Shown here piece by piece: positions 25,114 through 35,574 of a stretch of DNA of 64,000 bases. Origin of the DNA: an uncultured Flavobacteriales bacterium (lineage in GTDB: Bacteria > Bacteroidota > Bacteroidia > CAIKAF01). The DNA lies in contig CAIKAF010000019.1 in assembly GCA_903825395.1 (NCBI GenBank), forward strand, positions 78,668-142,667, given 5' to 3'. Numbering within the stretch: the stretch's first letter is position 1; every line of letters starts with the position of its first letter. Both the position numbers and the translations under genes were made by a program. The notes beneath the pieces were generated by a model. The model ran no database searches. It saw nothing but the letters and a program-made list of their open reading frames with translations, and had not been told where the DNA came from.

Positions 25114-25725
25114 ATGGCTGTACGCATCCGACTTAAAAGACAAGGAAGAAAACAACGACCTTACTACCACATCGTTGTTGCCGACGCTCGTTCACCACGT
25201 GACGGTCGTTTTATTGAACGTATTGGAAACTATGACCCCAATACGCAACCTGCTACCATAGAAATTAACGTTGAAAAGGCTGTTAATTGGCTGCAAAATG
25301 GTGCTGAGGCTACGGACACAGTGCGTGCCATACTTAGTTATAAAGGAGTTTTATACAAAAATCACCTTTTGAATGGAGTTCGCAAGGGTGCGTTGACTGA
25401 AGAACAAGCGGTTGCCAAATTTGAATCTTGGTTGAAAGATAAGGAGTCTAAAATTTCTGGCCATGCCAAGTCAATCACCGATTCTAAAGCCTCTGAAAAG
25501 GCGGCGCGATTAGAAGCTGAGCGTAAGGTTAACCAGGCACGCGAAGCAGCATTAGCTCAAGCAGAGGCCGAAGTTCAAAGTGAAGAAGCTCCAGAAGCTG
25601 AAGTAGCTGATCAAGATGCACCTGAAGTAGAGGCTCCTACAGCTGAAGCTTCTGTTTCAGAAGAAGTGATTTCCGAAGATGCTCCTGCTATTGAAGGTGC
25701 TTCAGAGGAAAGACCTGAGGCTTAA
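25114..25725 (+). CDS. rpsP: 30S ribosomal protein S16 with long acidic C-terminal extension
   Basis: Residues 1-82 or so are a normal S16: [43 protein letters not shown], then the [18 protein letters not shown] segment. The remaining 120 residues are not part of the ribosomal core: first a charged helix ([25 protein letters not shown]), then a low-complexity tail of Ala, Glu, Pro and Val. Such extensions are seen in other Bacteroidota S16 proteins; their role is unknown. The gene heads the rpsP-rimM pair, 14 bp apart. Confidence 0.96.
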   Translation: MAVRIRLKRQGRKQRPYYHIVVADARSPRDGRFIERIGNYDPNTQPATIEINVEKAVNWLQNGAEATDTVRAILSYKGVLYKNHLLNGVRKGALTEEQAVAKFESWLKDKESKISGHAKSITDSKASEKAARLEAERKVNQAREAALAQAEAEVQSEEAPEAEVADQDAPEVEAPTAEASVSEEVISEDAPAIEGASEERPEA

Positions 25726-25739
25726 GCCTATAAATTGGT

Positions 25740-26282
25740 TTGGAAAAGACGCGCTGTTTTTTCTTGGGTAAAATAAAAAAACCCAATGGTCTTTCTGGGG
25801 CGCTTGAATTGTTTTTGGATGTGGACGATTTCAATCCATATTTAAACTTAGATTATGTTTTTGCAGAACGGCACCATCAAATGGTGCCGCTGTTTTTTTC
25901 TCAACCCATTCAAGTAGCTGGCAATAAACTTTTAGCTCGATTCAAAGAAATCAATCACATTGACCAAGCCTCTGAATGGGCTGGAGCCGAATTGTACTTG
26001 CCGCTTGGTTTTCTTCCCGAGTTGGAATCAAATCAACAATATTATTTTCACGAATTGCCTGGATTTACAGCATGTACCCCTGAGGGAAATGCCTTGGGCA
26101 CCATAAAAAGTATACTTGAACATGGTCCTTTGCAGTGGTTGGTAGTTCATCGGAATGATCAGGAGGCTCTCCTGCCTCTCAACGATGAATTGTTTGGCCA
26201 TATTGACCGAGAAACCAACCGGTTTTTCATCTCATTACCCCCTGGAATGGAGGAATTATATCCTTTTTTATTTGAAGAATGA
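25740..26282 (+). CDS. rimM: Ribosome maturation factor RimM
   Basis: RimM helps assemble the 30S head and binds S19. The 180-residue product starts at a TTG (25740), as no ATG or GTG is available before the conserved CFFLGKIKKPNGLSGALELFLDVD. The N-terminal RimM domain is followed by a PRC-barrel-like C-terminal part (YYFHELPGFTACTPEGNALGTIKSILEHGPLQWLVV, and LLPLNDELFGHIDRETNRFFISLPPGMEELY). It follows rpsP by 14 bp and overlaps the next gene by 4 bp. Confidence 0.93.
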   Translation: MEKTRCFFLGKIKKPNGLSGALELFLDVDDFNPYLNLDYVFAERHHQMVPLFFSQPIQVAGNKLLARFKEINHIDQASEWAGAELYLPLGFLPELESNQQYYFHELPGFTACTPEGNALGTIKSILEHGPLQWLVVHRNDQEALLPLNDELFGHIDRETNRFFISLPPGMEELYPFLFEE

Positions 26283-27883
26283 AAGGGTTGAGCAAGTGGC
26301 ATATTGGGCTACAGTTTGCTATTGGACTAATCTTGGTGTCTTGCTCTACTTCCAACCCGAAAGATCAGGGTGTTTTTTTGTACAACGAACATTCAGGTAT
26401 TACATCTTTAGATCCGTTGTATGCCCGTAATTTGGCAAATATATGGGCTGTTCAATGGACGTATGAAGGGTTAACCCGATTAAATTCAGCGGATTCCATT
26501 GTTTTAGCCCTTGCTGAGTCTTGGACCCGAGATTCGTCGGCAATGATTTGGACTTTTCAACTGAGGAAAGGCGTGTACTTTCATCCTAATCCTAAACTTC
26601 CTAACGGATATTCATTAACAAGTCGGGATGTGGTTCAGAGTTTTTATCGAGCACGGAATCATCCTTTTAGCGCATGGATTTTAGAAGATTTGGATACTCT
26701 TATTGCCGAAGATTCGCATAAAATCGAATTCCATTTTGTTCATCCCAAACCCGATTTGCTTGCACTATTGTCTGTACCGGCCTTGTCGATACTTCCTGCT
26801 TCATTGATTGAAACAATGCCGGTTTCATTTTGGAGAACGAATGCCTGTGGAACGGGGCCATTTCAGTTTCAGGCTTGGGAAGAGGGAGAGAAGATGGTTT
26901 TACCTGTATTTTCCCAATATTGGCGGCGGAGTTCCACTGATCAAAAAACAGATAAGATTAAGGGTATTGCAATTCAGTTCGTGAAGGAATTGCAAAGCGC
27001 TAAGCTTGATTTTTTAATGGGGAACCTGGCTGTTTTTCAAGGTTCTGATCCTCAAATAAATGATGAGTTGGTTCAATTGGCCAAACAGCCGAATTCCCCG
27101 TTTAGGGTGGTTAAAGGGAATTTTCTTAATACCGAATATTTAGGGTTTAATCTGAAAGGCAAGCATCCTGTTTGCCGTTCTTCTGCCCTAAGGAAGGCAT
27201 TGCGGACTTTACTGGATGTTCCAAAGGTAATTCAAGAGGTCCGTAGTGGTTTAGGCGAGGCAAGTGGCTTAAGATTTTGTTCTTCAGTCTTAATTCCTGA
27301 AAAAGTTACCAATCAGCCTGATTCTAAGATAAACCAACGCCAAGAAGCTATGAAGTGGCTAAGGAAAGCGGGCTACAATCATCCCAATGAGGTCCCTCCC
27401 TTAATTTTGCATACCGATCCGGCATATGCTTATTTCTGTTCTGCTTTGATTTATCCCTGGGTTGCAGAGGGGTTTAATGTGCGTCTTGAAGTGGTTGAAA
27501 GATCCACCTTAAAGTCGATGGTGGCGAAAGGTCAAATAGATTTTTTTAGAGCTTCTTGGATTGCGGACTATCCCTCAGCTTTTAATGTGCTTGGGATTTT
27601 CAAATCCAATCGAGTGCCTCCCAATGGCCCGAATTATACTTATTTTGAAAACGACACGGTTGATGCAGCCTTACACATTTTAGAAACGCGTACAAGTAAT
27701 TTTGAGCGAGGATTGGCTATTGAAACGATTGAATCTGTTTTAATGGAACATGCCCCAGTTATTCCCCTATATTTTGATGCGTTTGTTCGCTTTGAACAAA
27801 AAGAATGTATGGGGCTAAAGTCCAATTCGCTAAATCAATTGGATGCTGTTGATGTTTATATGGTCGATCTTGAGGCTCCTTGA
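26279..27883 (+). CDS. ABC transporter substrate-binding lipoprotein, family 5 (oligopeptide type)
   Basis: The 534-residue product has a lipobox (LILVSC) and the SBP family 5 layout: GITSLDPLYARNLANIWAVQWTYEGLTRL, WTFQLRKGVYFHPNPK, and ACGTGPFQFQAWEEGEKMVL, then YLGFNLKGKHPVCRSSALRKALRTLLD. It should bind peptides or similar small molecules outside the cytoplasmic membrane. No ABC permease or ATPase genes are adjacent, so its transporter is elsewhere or it acts alone. It overlaps rimM by 4 bp. Confidence 0.9.
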   Translation: MKGLSKWHIGLQFAIGLILVSCSTSNPKDQGVFLYNEHSGITSLDPLYARNLANIWAVQWTYEGLTRLNSADSIVLALAESWTRDSSAMIWTFQLRKGVYFHPNPKLPNGYSLTSRDVVQSFYRARNHPFSAWILEDLDTLIAEDSHKIEFHFVHPKPDLLALLSVPALSILPASLIETMPVSFWRTNACGTGPFQFQAWEEGEKMVLPVFSQYWRRSSTDQKTDKIKGIAIQFVKELQSAKLDFLMGNLAVFQGSDPQINDELVQLAKQPNSPFRVVKGNFLNTEYLGFNLKGKHPVCRSSALRKALRTLLDVPKVIQEVRSGLGEASGLRFCSSVLIPEKVTNQPDSKINQRQEAMKWLRKAGYNHPNEVPPLILHTDPAYAYFCSALIYPWVAEGFNVRLEVVERSTLKSMVAKGQIDFFRASWIADYPSAFNVLGIFKSNRVPPNGPNYTYFENDTVDAALHILETRTSNFERGLAIETIESVLMEHAPVIPLYFDAFVRFEQKECMGLKSNSLNQLDAVDVYMVDLEAP

Positions 27884-27978
27884 TTTGAGGGTGGATTAAC
27901 TTCAATTCTCAACTCCGTTCGTAAATCCAATACGTCCACTTGTAAAGTTGTTCGTTTTGGGGTTTCAACCTAGATGAA

Positions 27979-30315
27979 ATGCCTGAATACCTAAAGTATA
28001 TTTGGCCTGTGATTGGGAGATTGCTATTTATTTTGGTTTTCAGTTTGGATTTCTGCGGTGCAGGATATTGTGGTAGGCTCTTTCCGATGGAGAATACAGA
28101 CACCCTTCTTTTTCTTCAAAGGTTGGAATTCAACTGTCAAAGAAATTTGCAGCATGGGGAATTGGATTCCTTAAGGAAGGCTTCGTCCGAATTGATACAG
28201 TTGTCTGGGGACTGGTTGAAAAGCCGACCAAGCAATCCGAAGGGCATTTTTTATTTGATGGCAGGCATTCTACATCGCAGCAACGTGTTTCATTTAACCG
28301 CTAAAAACGAAGAGGCACTGGGTGGATATGAGAAGGCTCTGGAACTTTCTCTTCAAATTGGTGATACGGTAAAGCGCCATATGATTTATAACAACCTGGG
28401 AATACAACACCATCAAGCGGGTAATTATGAGAAGGCAATATCTTATCATTATTCCGCATTAAGGGAAAGGTTAAGAATAAACGATTCCTTATTTATAGGA
28501 GATACCTATAACAGTTTGGGTAGTATTTATTTTGAATTGAATCGGATTCCTCAATCCTACAGGTATCATAAATTGGCATTCAGGTATAGAAAAGCGACTC
28601 GTGTTCCACCTGGCAAATTGGCAGATACCTACAACCAACTTGGTCGAATAGCTATGAAAACGCCCAATTGGAACCAGGCTATTGTAGCTTTTTCACTGGC
28701 TTGGCAAATTTATGCCCAACAAAAAGACAATCAAGGTAAAATGTTCATATTGAACAATTTGGCTGTTGTTTTGAGTCAATTTAATTTGACATCTAAGTCC
28801 AAGTTGCTGTTTCAATACGCTTTAAAGATTATTCCTGATTCCCACTCGGTATTTGCGGGAGATATTCATATGAATTTGGGCTCATTCTGGTTGAATTCCG
28901 GCCAATTGCTGCATGCAAAATGGCATTTTACACAGAGTAAGATAATATATGCCCGTTTGGGTAATGCGTATAGAATGGCATTGCTTGATCGACTTTGGGC
29001 CAATTTATTTATAGCCAATTACCGCCCTCAAATGGCTAGACAAGCTCTCAGACAAGCCATGATATATTTCAAGGGGAACGGATTGCATAAAGAATATTCT
29101 GAAGCTCTTTTGGATTATGCTCAAACCTATCCATTTAATTATAGCGATTCTGCTCACTATTTTTTTAATCAATTGTTGGATTGTATTGAGGAGAATAAGC
29201 TCAATTCATGGAGTGGACAAAGCTACTTGGCGATTGGGGAATTTTATTTAAAGCAAGGCCGATTCCAAGACGCAAAATGGATGTATCAAAGGGCTAGTTC
29301 TAGTGCCATAGAATCAAAAAATCTAAATCAATTGAATTCGGCTCATTTGGGCTTACTATCCTGTTTTCATGAAGCTGGAAACGATGAGGCTGTAAAAAAA
29401 GAAAGTCAATGGTTCAAAAGGGTGACCGATTCCATTGGCAATAAAGGAACCGACATAGCAGAGAAGTTATCCCTGTTGATTGACTCGTATAGTTCCAAAC
29501 AATCCCTTTTGAAGGAAATCAATCGAGAATATAATTATAGGAGGAGTCAACGGGAAGTACAGAGGGAGTATGGTTTGGCTTTATTGGCAGTTTTGTTGGC
29601 TCTTGCAATTTCAGCTATTGTTTTATTGCTAGCCTATATTAAGAAGAAAGAGCAGCATAACGTGAGGGTGAAATTGGAGTCGGATTTAGCTGGTTTAAAG
29701 GGGATGATCAATCAGCATTTCATTGCCAATACGATGAATGCCATTAAATCTCTGGTTGCCCAAAATAAAAATGATACTGCAGATGTGTACTTAAACAAGT
29801 TTTCGGCCTTGCTTCGGGGTGTGTTGCAGCAGTCTAAAAACACATTAATTTCTCTTGGAGACGAACTGCAATTTTTACGCTTGTACATTGATTTGGAGCA
29901 GTTGCGGTTCACTGGCCAAATTGAATTTAATTTACTGGTAGATCCTCAAATTGATCCTTCAAACGTGCTTATTCCTGCAATGATCATGCAGCCAATCGTT
30001 GAAAACTCAATTCAACACGGCCGCAAAGGTGAATCCGGTCCATTGAACCTTAATATAAAAATTTTCAAGCAGGGCTTAGTCTTAGTTTGTTTACTTGAGG
30101 ACGATGGGATTGGGTTTGAAGCAAGCCAGATTGAACAAAAAGGTGCACACACCTCTTTTGGACTTGAACTTACAAAGCAGCGCATTAAATTGCTTGGAAA
30201 TCATCTCGATGTACCGGTGGATTTTCATGTTGAAGAAATCATTGGGTTGGGTGGCCGGGTGGAAGGAACCCGGGTAATACTTCAAATTCCTTTAACGATA
30301 ACACCATTTTCATGA
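27979..30315 (+). CDS. TPR-containing LytS-type sensor histidine kinase
   Basis: The 778-residue protein starts with an N-terminal hydrophobic segment, then tetratricopeptide repeats between about 90 and 480 (for example YNNLGIQHHQAGNYEKAISYHYSAL and DTYNSLGSIYFELNRIPQSYRYHKLAFRYR). A transmembrane helix at about 535-555 (LALLAVLLALAISAIVLLLAYI) leads to a short coiled part and a His_kinase (LytS-type) domain: NQHFIANTMNAIKSL with the phospho-acceptor histidine near 579, and an ATPase domain with EDDGIGFE. The TPRs are predicted to be periplasmic. It overlaps its response regulator gene by 4 bp, so the two form one system. Confidence 0.92.
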   Translation: MPEYLKYIWPVIGRLLFILVFSLDFCGAGYCGRLFPMENTDTLLFLQRLEFNCQRNLQHGELDSLRKASSELIQLSGDWLKSRPSNPKGIFYLMAGILHRSNVFHLTAKNEEALGGYEKALELSLQIGDTVKRHMIYNNLGIQHHQAGNYEKAISYHYSALRERLRINDSLFIGDTYNSLGSIYFELNRIPQSYRYHKLAFRYRKATRVPPGKLADTYNQLGRIAMKTPNWNQAIVAFSLAWQIYAQQKDNQGKMFILNNLAVVLSQFNLTSKSKLLFQYALKIIPDSHSVFAGDIHMNLGSFWLNSGQLLHAKWHFTQSKIIYARLGNAYRMALLDRLWANLFIANYRPQMARQALRQAMIYFKGNGLHKEYSEALLDYAQTYPFNYSDSAHYFFNQLLDCIEENKLNSWSGQSYLAIGEFYLKQGRFQDAKWMYQRASSSAIESKNLNQLNSAHLGLLSCFHEAGNDEAVKKESQWFKRVTDSIGNKGTDIAEKLSLLIDSYSSKQSLLKEINREYNYRRSQREVQREYGLALLAVLLALAISAIVLLLAYIKKKEQHNVRVKLESDLAGLKGMINQHFIANTMNAIKSLVAQNKNDTADVYLNKFSALLRGVLQQSKNTLISLGDELQFLRLYIDLEQLRFTGQIEFNLLVDPQIDPSNVLIPAMIMQPIVENSIQHGRKGESGPLNLNIKIFKQGLVLVCLLEDDGIGFEASQIEQKGAHTSFGLELTKQRIKLLGNHLDVPVDFHVEEIIGLGGRVEGTRVILQIPLTITPFS

Positions 30316-31025
30316 ATGCAATTATTATAGATGATGAGCCCCTATCTGTTGCCCTTCTAGATTCTTACATAAAGCAGGAATTACCGGATGTACAAATTTT
30401 AGGTACTGCTGAAACTCTTGGGCAAGCAAGAGGGCTATTGGATTCTGTGAAACCCGATTTGATTTTTTTAGATGTTCAACTTGGTCGAGAAAACGGTTTT
30501 GATTTGTTGGAATCAATTCAACCCCATTTTTTTCAAGTCATATTTGTGACGGCTTTTGCTGAATTTGCCGTTCGTGCTTTTCGGTTTAGCGTAGTTGATT
30601 ATTTACTTAAGCCTATTGTTAAGGAAGAACTTGTTGAAGCAGTAAAGCGCGCACAACGTGGCCAAGAGCTTGCATTCCATGGTCAAGTTAGAACATTACG
30701 GATTCCTGGAAGCAGAGGTGCTGTTTTCGTCCCCACACGCGAAGTTGTACGTTTAATCGCTAAAGGAGCTTATACTGAAATTACCTTAACCCAAAACAGG
30801 GTTCATTTGTGCTCGGGAAATCTTAGTTTTTTCGAGGAACATCTAACTGAGCGCTTTTTCCTAAGGGTTGGTCGTTCTTGTATAATAAATCTACATTTTT
30901 TAATGAAGGTAGAGGCTCAAACAAAGGCGGCAATTGAAATGAGGGATGGATATACCATTCCAATTCCAAGGCGTCAGAAAAGATTGATTATAGAACGATT
31001 AAATGCCATTAATACGCAGACTTGA
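30312..31025 (+). CDS. LytTR-family response regulator
   Basis: The 237-residue protein has a receiver domain (IIIDDEPLSVALLDSYI; phospho-acceptor aspartate in DLIFLDVQLGRENGFDLL, about residue 56; conserved lysine in VDYLLKPIVKEEL) and a C-terminal LytTR DNA-binding domain (about 135-235, with VRLIAKGAYTEITLTQNRVHL and FLRVGRSCIINLHFL). It is coupled to the TPR kinase gene and should be phosphorylated by it. Target genes cannot be told from the window. Confidence 0.94.
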   Translation: MNAIIIDDEPLSVALLDSYIKQELPDVQILGTAETLGQARGLLDSVKPDLIFLDVQLGRENGFDLLESIQPHFFQVIFVTAFAEFAVRAFRFSVVDYLLKPIVKEELVEAVKRAQRGQELAFHGQVRTLRIPGSRGAVFVPTREVVRLIAKGAYTEITLTQNRVHLCSGNLSFFEEHLTERFFLRVGRSCIINLHFLMKVEAQTKAAIEMRDGYTIPIPRRQKRLIIERLNAINTQT

Positions 31026-31039
31026 GTCAATTTTTTACA

Positions 31040-31459
31040 TCATGACCCAAAATACTCTACGGAATTGCGTTCGGTTTCTGCAATTCGAACGCTATGCAGC
31101 CGACAACCTAGGTTAGCGATGGGCTGTTCCAATTGAATCCAAACTTGAATGGCCAAATTTTCTGTAGAGCTAAGTAAGCCAAACATAAATGGAACGTCCA
31201 GATTCAAATTTTTATGGTCTAATTTTTCAATTACGGTAGAGCGGATAAGCTGGGATAAGTCTTTTAAATCAACAACAAATCCTGTTTCCGGATTAGGCTC
31301 ACCCTTTACAGTTACCCACAAATCATAATTGTGACCATGCCAATTTTTATTGGCACAGGGACCAAAAATATGCTCATTCTTTTCATCGGACCAATTCGGA
31401 TTATAGAGCTTGTGGGCCGCATTAAATTGCTCTTTTCTGGTAACGTAAACCAAGGGCAT
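31040..31459 (-). CDS. 6-pyruvoyltetrahydropterin synthase / QueD-like protein
   Basis: The 139-residue product has the T-fold family's zinc ligands: one histidine in EQFNAAHKLYNP and two in NWHGHNYDLWVTVKG. The FVVDLKDLSQLI and LDHKNLNLDVPF segments match as well. In bacteria such proteins mostly make 6-carboxytetrahydropterin for queuosine (QueD), or a tetrahydropterin. No other queuosine gene is adjacent, so I leave the symbol empty. Confidence 0.85.
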   Translation of the reverse strand: MPLVYVTRKEQFNAAHKLYNPNWSDEKNEHIFGPCANKNWHGHNYDLWVTVKGEPNPETGFVVDLKDLSQLIRSTVIEKLDHKNLNLDVPFMFGLLSSTENLAIQVWIQLEQPIANLGCRLHSVRIAETERNSVEYFGS

Positions 31460-31471
31460 GTTTGTTTTTCA

Positions 31472-31479
31472 CAAAGGTA
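31472..31479 (-). promoter_or_regulatory. -7 box (TACCTTTG) of the QueD-like gene
   Basis: Minus-strand TACCTTTG, a perfect TAnnTTTG, ends 12 nt before the ATG at 31459. Confidence 0.6.
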
Positions 31480-31592
31480 CATTTCACAATTCAATCGGAG
31501 CTCTTTATTGTATGCAAATTGAATGATGAAGACCAAATGTTTCGTTAAAATGCTCAACATGGTTGACTTAAAAGTAAATATTGGATATTCCT

Positions 31593-31623
31593 TTTGCCTT
31601 TGCTTAGGTTCTGCTTACTTTTG
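31593..31623 (+). promoter_or_regulatory. Enolase promoter, TTTG-N19-TACTTTTG
   Basis: TTTG at 31593-31596 and TACTTTTG at 31616-31623 fit the Bacteroidota -33/-7 consensus with 19-bp spacing. The ATG follows 19 nt later. Confidence 0.65.
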
Positions 31624-31624
31624 A

Positions 31625-32941
<1,317 letters not shown>

Positions 32942-32945
32942 GCAC

Positions 32946-33281
32946 TTATACATTGTCTTCACCCAAAACCCGAACCTTAATTTTGCTGGGGCAATGTTCG
33001 GGACGGAGCTGACAACTCAATCTAGATGTTCGAGTAAGAATCGGAAGGCTTTCCAACATGTCAAGTTCTTCGTTGGAAGGTTCGGGTAAATCTTCAAATC
33101 CCTCAAGAACTTCAATGTGGCAGGTAGCGCATAAGGCCATTCCTCCGCAAGTGGCAAGAATGGGAAATCCTTCTCCTTTTAGGACTTCCATGATTGAAAG
33201 TCCCATATCGGTTGGAATGTCCATTTTTAATGACTTCCCGTTTAAATCTTCGGCTTCCAATTCTATGAATGGATTGGACAT
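32946..33281 (-). CDS. [2Fe-2S] ferredoxin (adrenodoxin type)
   Basis: The 111-residue protein holds the vertebrate/Isc-type 2Fe-2S pattern C45-x5-C51-x2-C54 ... C90 (ATCGGMALCATCH and SRLSCQLRP). It lies 3 bp downstream of a TrxR-like ferredoxin reductase gene, and a fatty-acid desaturase gene lies just upstream of that. It probably carries electrons from the reductase to an oxygenase-type acceptor such as the desaturase; the acceptor is inferred from position. Confidence 0.92.
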   Translation of the reverse strand: MSNPFIELEAEDLNGKSLKMDIPTDMGLSIMEVLKGEGFPILATCGGMALCATCHIEVLEGFEDLPEPSNEELDMLESLPILTRTSRLSCQLRPEHCPSKIKVRVLGEDNV

Positions 33282-33284
33282 GGG

Positions 33285-34301
33285 TTAAAAGGCATTTACA
33301 CCGTTAACGGTGGTGTATTTGAAACTTAGTTTTTGATCGGGGAAAACCCTAGGAAAGGCTGACTGCGCCATTAATGCAGCTTCATGAAAACCGCAGAGGA
33401 TTAATTTTAGCTTTCCAGGATAGGTATTTATATCACCAATGGCATAAATTCCGGGCACATTGGTGCTGTAATCTTCTGTTTGAACCAGAATGGCATTTTT
33501 GTCAATGTTTAATCCCCAGTCTGCAATTGGCCCTAATTTGGGTGTAAGACCGAACAAGGGAATGAAGAAATGGGCATCGACGTGGTAGGTTGAATCCAAA
33601 CCAGATTCGCTGATTTCAATTTGTTCCAAATGCGAATCTCCTGAAAGGGACTGAACTTCCGCATTTAATATAAGACGTATTTTTCCCGCTTTGGCAAGTT
33701 CAAAAACCTTTTCAGCACTTTCTGGAGCACCTCGGAAGGTCGCACTTCTGTGAATTAATGTTAATTCAGAGGCCACATCGGCTAAAAAAATAGCCCAATC
33801 CAAGGCAGAGTCTCCACCACCGGCTAGAACTACTTTTTGATTCCGGTATTTTTCAGGATCTAAAACCATATAAGCAACCCCTTTGCCTTCATAGTTTTCA
33901 AGGCCTGCTATGGCTGGTTTTCGTGGTTCAAAGCATCCTAATCCTCCGGCAATGACAACCACTTTGCACTCAATTTGAGTGCCAGCCGAGGTACGCACCG
34001 TAAACCCATCTTCTGTTTTGTCCAGCGATTCAACCCGTTCTCCCAGAGTAAAGCCCGGTTTGAACGGGGCGATTTGTTCCATTAGATTTGTTACCAAATC
34101 ACCCGCTAGAATAGAAGGAAATCCTGGGATATCGTAAATGGGTTTTTTGGGATAAATTTCTGATAATTGTCCACCAACCTGAGGTAAGGCATCTACCAAA
34201 TGGCAGCGCATTTTTAATAAGCCCGCTTCAAAGACGGCAAATAGGCCGACGGGACCGGCTCCAACTATACATAAATCAGTTTGTATGGCTTTTGAATTCA
34301 T
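33285..34301 (-). CDS. Ferredoxin-NADP+ reductase, thioredoxin-reductase-like
   Basis: I use ATG 34301 (338 residues, MNSKAIQTDLCIVGAGPVGLF). FAD binding is shown by CIVGAGPVGLFAVFEAGLL; VGGQLSEIYPKKPIYDIPGFP is the region where thioredoxin reductases align; NAD(P)H binding is GGGDSALDWAIF. The CxxC redox motif of thioredoxin reductase is absent, as in the TrxR-like FNRs of Bacillus and Chlorobium. A [2Fe-2S] ferredoxin gene follows at 3 bp, which strongly supports ferredoxin as its partner. Confidence 0.9.
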   Translation of the reverse strand: MNSKAIQTDLCIVGAGPVGLFAVFEAGLLKMRCHLVDALPQVGGQLSEIYPKKPIYDIPGFPSILAGDLVTNLMEQIAPFKPGFTLGERVESLDKTEDGFTVRTSAGTQIECKVVVIAGGLGCFEPRKPAIAGLENYEGKGVAYMVLDPEKYRNQKVVLAGGGDSALDWAIFLADVASELTLIHRSATFRGAPESAEKVFELAKAGKIRLILNAEVQSLSGDSHLEQIEISESGLDSTYHVDAHFFIPLFGLTPKLGPIADWGLNIDKNAILVQTEDYSTNVPGIYAIGDINTYPGKLKLILCGFHEAALMAQSAFPRVFPDQKLSFKYTTVNGVNAF

Positions 34302-34349
34302 GCGGTGCAACGTATCGGGAGCATAAAAAAAACCTTAGGATGGAATGCG

Positions 34350-35312
34350 TTAACCTTTTACAGGCGGTTTCTTTCCATCAAGTCGTTTAGACCCATATTT
34401 TACCTCAACCGGCACTGGCCGAATGTTCCATACAATTCCAAACAATGCCAATGTTTTAAGCACATAATAACTTGGATCAAACTCCCACCAGAAAAATCCT
34501 TGGCGGCAAGATCCTTGATAATAATGGTGATTGTTATGCCAACCCTCACCCATTGTAATTAATGCCAAAACGGCATTGTTCCGAGAATGATCTTTTGTAC
34601 GGTATCTGCGGCGGCCGATTTTATGCATTAAGGAATTGATGGAAAAGGTTCCATGGTACAAAATAACTGTACTTGTTAAGTACCCTACAACCACGGTTGA
34701 CCAACCTGCATTCCAATCGGTTAACCCTTGACCATTTAACATATTGCCTATGAAGTAAATGATTACAGCCATAATGATGGGAGGAACCATAAAGTACTTG
34801 TTCAGGAACCGAAGCTCAGGATATTTGGCAAAATCCTGAATCAAATCATAGCGGGTTTTTTGATAATCAGGACCCATAATCCAACCAATATGAGCATAAA
34901 AGAAACCATAAATATTGGCAGAATGAGGGTCATGTGCCGTATCGCTATGCCGGTGATGAATCCTGTGTTGAGACGCCCACCAAAGAGCCCCTTTCTGTAT
35001 GCTTGTCTGGGCAAAAAATGCAATCAGAAATTGAAAGAATCGACTTGTTTCATAGGTTTTATGGGAAAAATACCGGTGGTAACCAGCACTAATAAAAAAC
35101 ATTCGGAAGTAGTACATAAACAAACATACCAACCAATCTTTCCATGTAAAACCGCTCCATATCATGAGCAGAGGAGTTAAATGGATAAGACCAAATCCGT
35201 ATTGATCAATCAGTCGAGGCTGGTTTCTATTTTCTTTTTTTACGGCTTCTGGGGGTGGGCCTTCCGGAGATGTATACAACGATTCTACAAGGGGTGCAGT
35301 AGCTTCACTCAT
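34350..35312 (-). CDS. Acyl-CoA/fatty acid desaturase (delta-9 type)
   Basis: The 320-residue membrane protein has three histidine boxes of the di-iron desaturases: HRYFSH (about 82), HRIHHRHSD (about 118) and HNNHH (about 255), with pairs of transmembrane helices between them. It introduces a double bond in fatty acyl chains using O2 and reduced ferredoxin or cytochrome b5. The reductase and ferredoxin genes start 48 bp downstream on the same strand, suggesting a shared transcript and electron chain. Confidence 0.93.
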   Translation of the reverse strand: MSEATAPLVESLYTSPEGPPPEAVKKENRNQPRLIDQYGFGLIHLTPLLMIWSGFTWKDWLVCLFMYYFRMFFISAGYHRYFSHKTYETSRFFQFLIAFFAQTSIQKGALWWASQHRIHHRHSDTAHDPHSANIYGFFYAHIGWIMGPDYQKTRYDLIQDFAKYPELRFLNKYFMVPPIIMAVIIYFIGNMLNGQGLTDWNAGWSTVVVGYLTSTVILYHGTFSINSLMHKIGRRRYRTKDHSRNNAVLALITMGEGWHNNHHYYQGSCRQGFFWWEFDPSYYVLKTLALFGIVWNIRPVPVEVKYGSKRLDGKKPPVKG

Positions 35313-35347
35313 GCGTTAAAATTATAAGGCCAAATTTTGTTGGCGGA

Positions 35348-35355
35348 CAAAGGTA
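35348..35355 (-). promoter_or_regulatory. -7 box (TACCTTTG) of the desaturase gene
   Basis: Minus-strand TACCTTTG, perfect TAnnTTTG, ends 35 nt before the ATG at 35312. Confidence 0.55.
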
Positions 35356-35574
35356 GGCAGAATCGTTGAGTGATAGGATTTATTGAATAAACTAATTTTT
35401 TAAATTTCTTTCATGGAATCATTTAAATGCCTGACAATAATTGCATTGATTGGTTTTCTACCCATCCCAACCAAAGTGACAGCAACCATGAAAAGGGGCC
35501 GGTTGGTATAGGGCATGGTTTGCCGCTTGTTTTGGTTTAATCAAGCCCAATCCATGGTATGCTTTCACTCGCAA

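Noticed and set aside
35313..35574. Short plus-strand frame starting near 35413
   Set aside because: About 33 codons with a hydrophobic start but no supporting signal; no promoter box or family match. The gap otherwise holds only the desaturase promoter.
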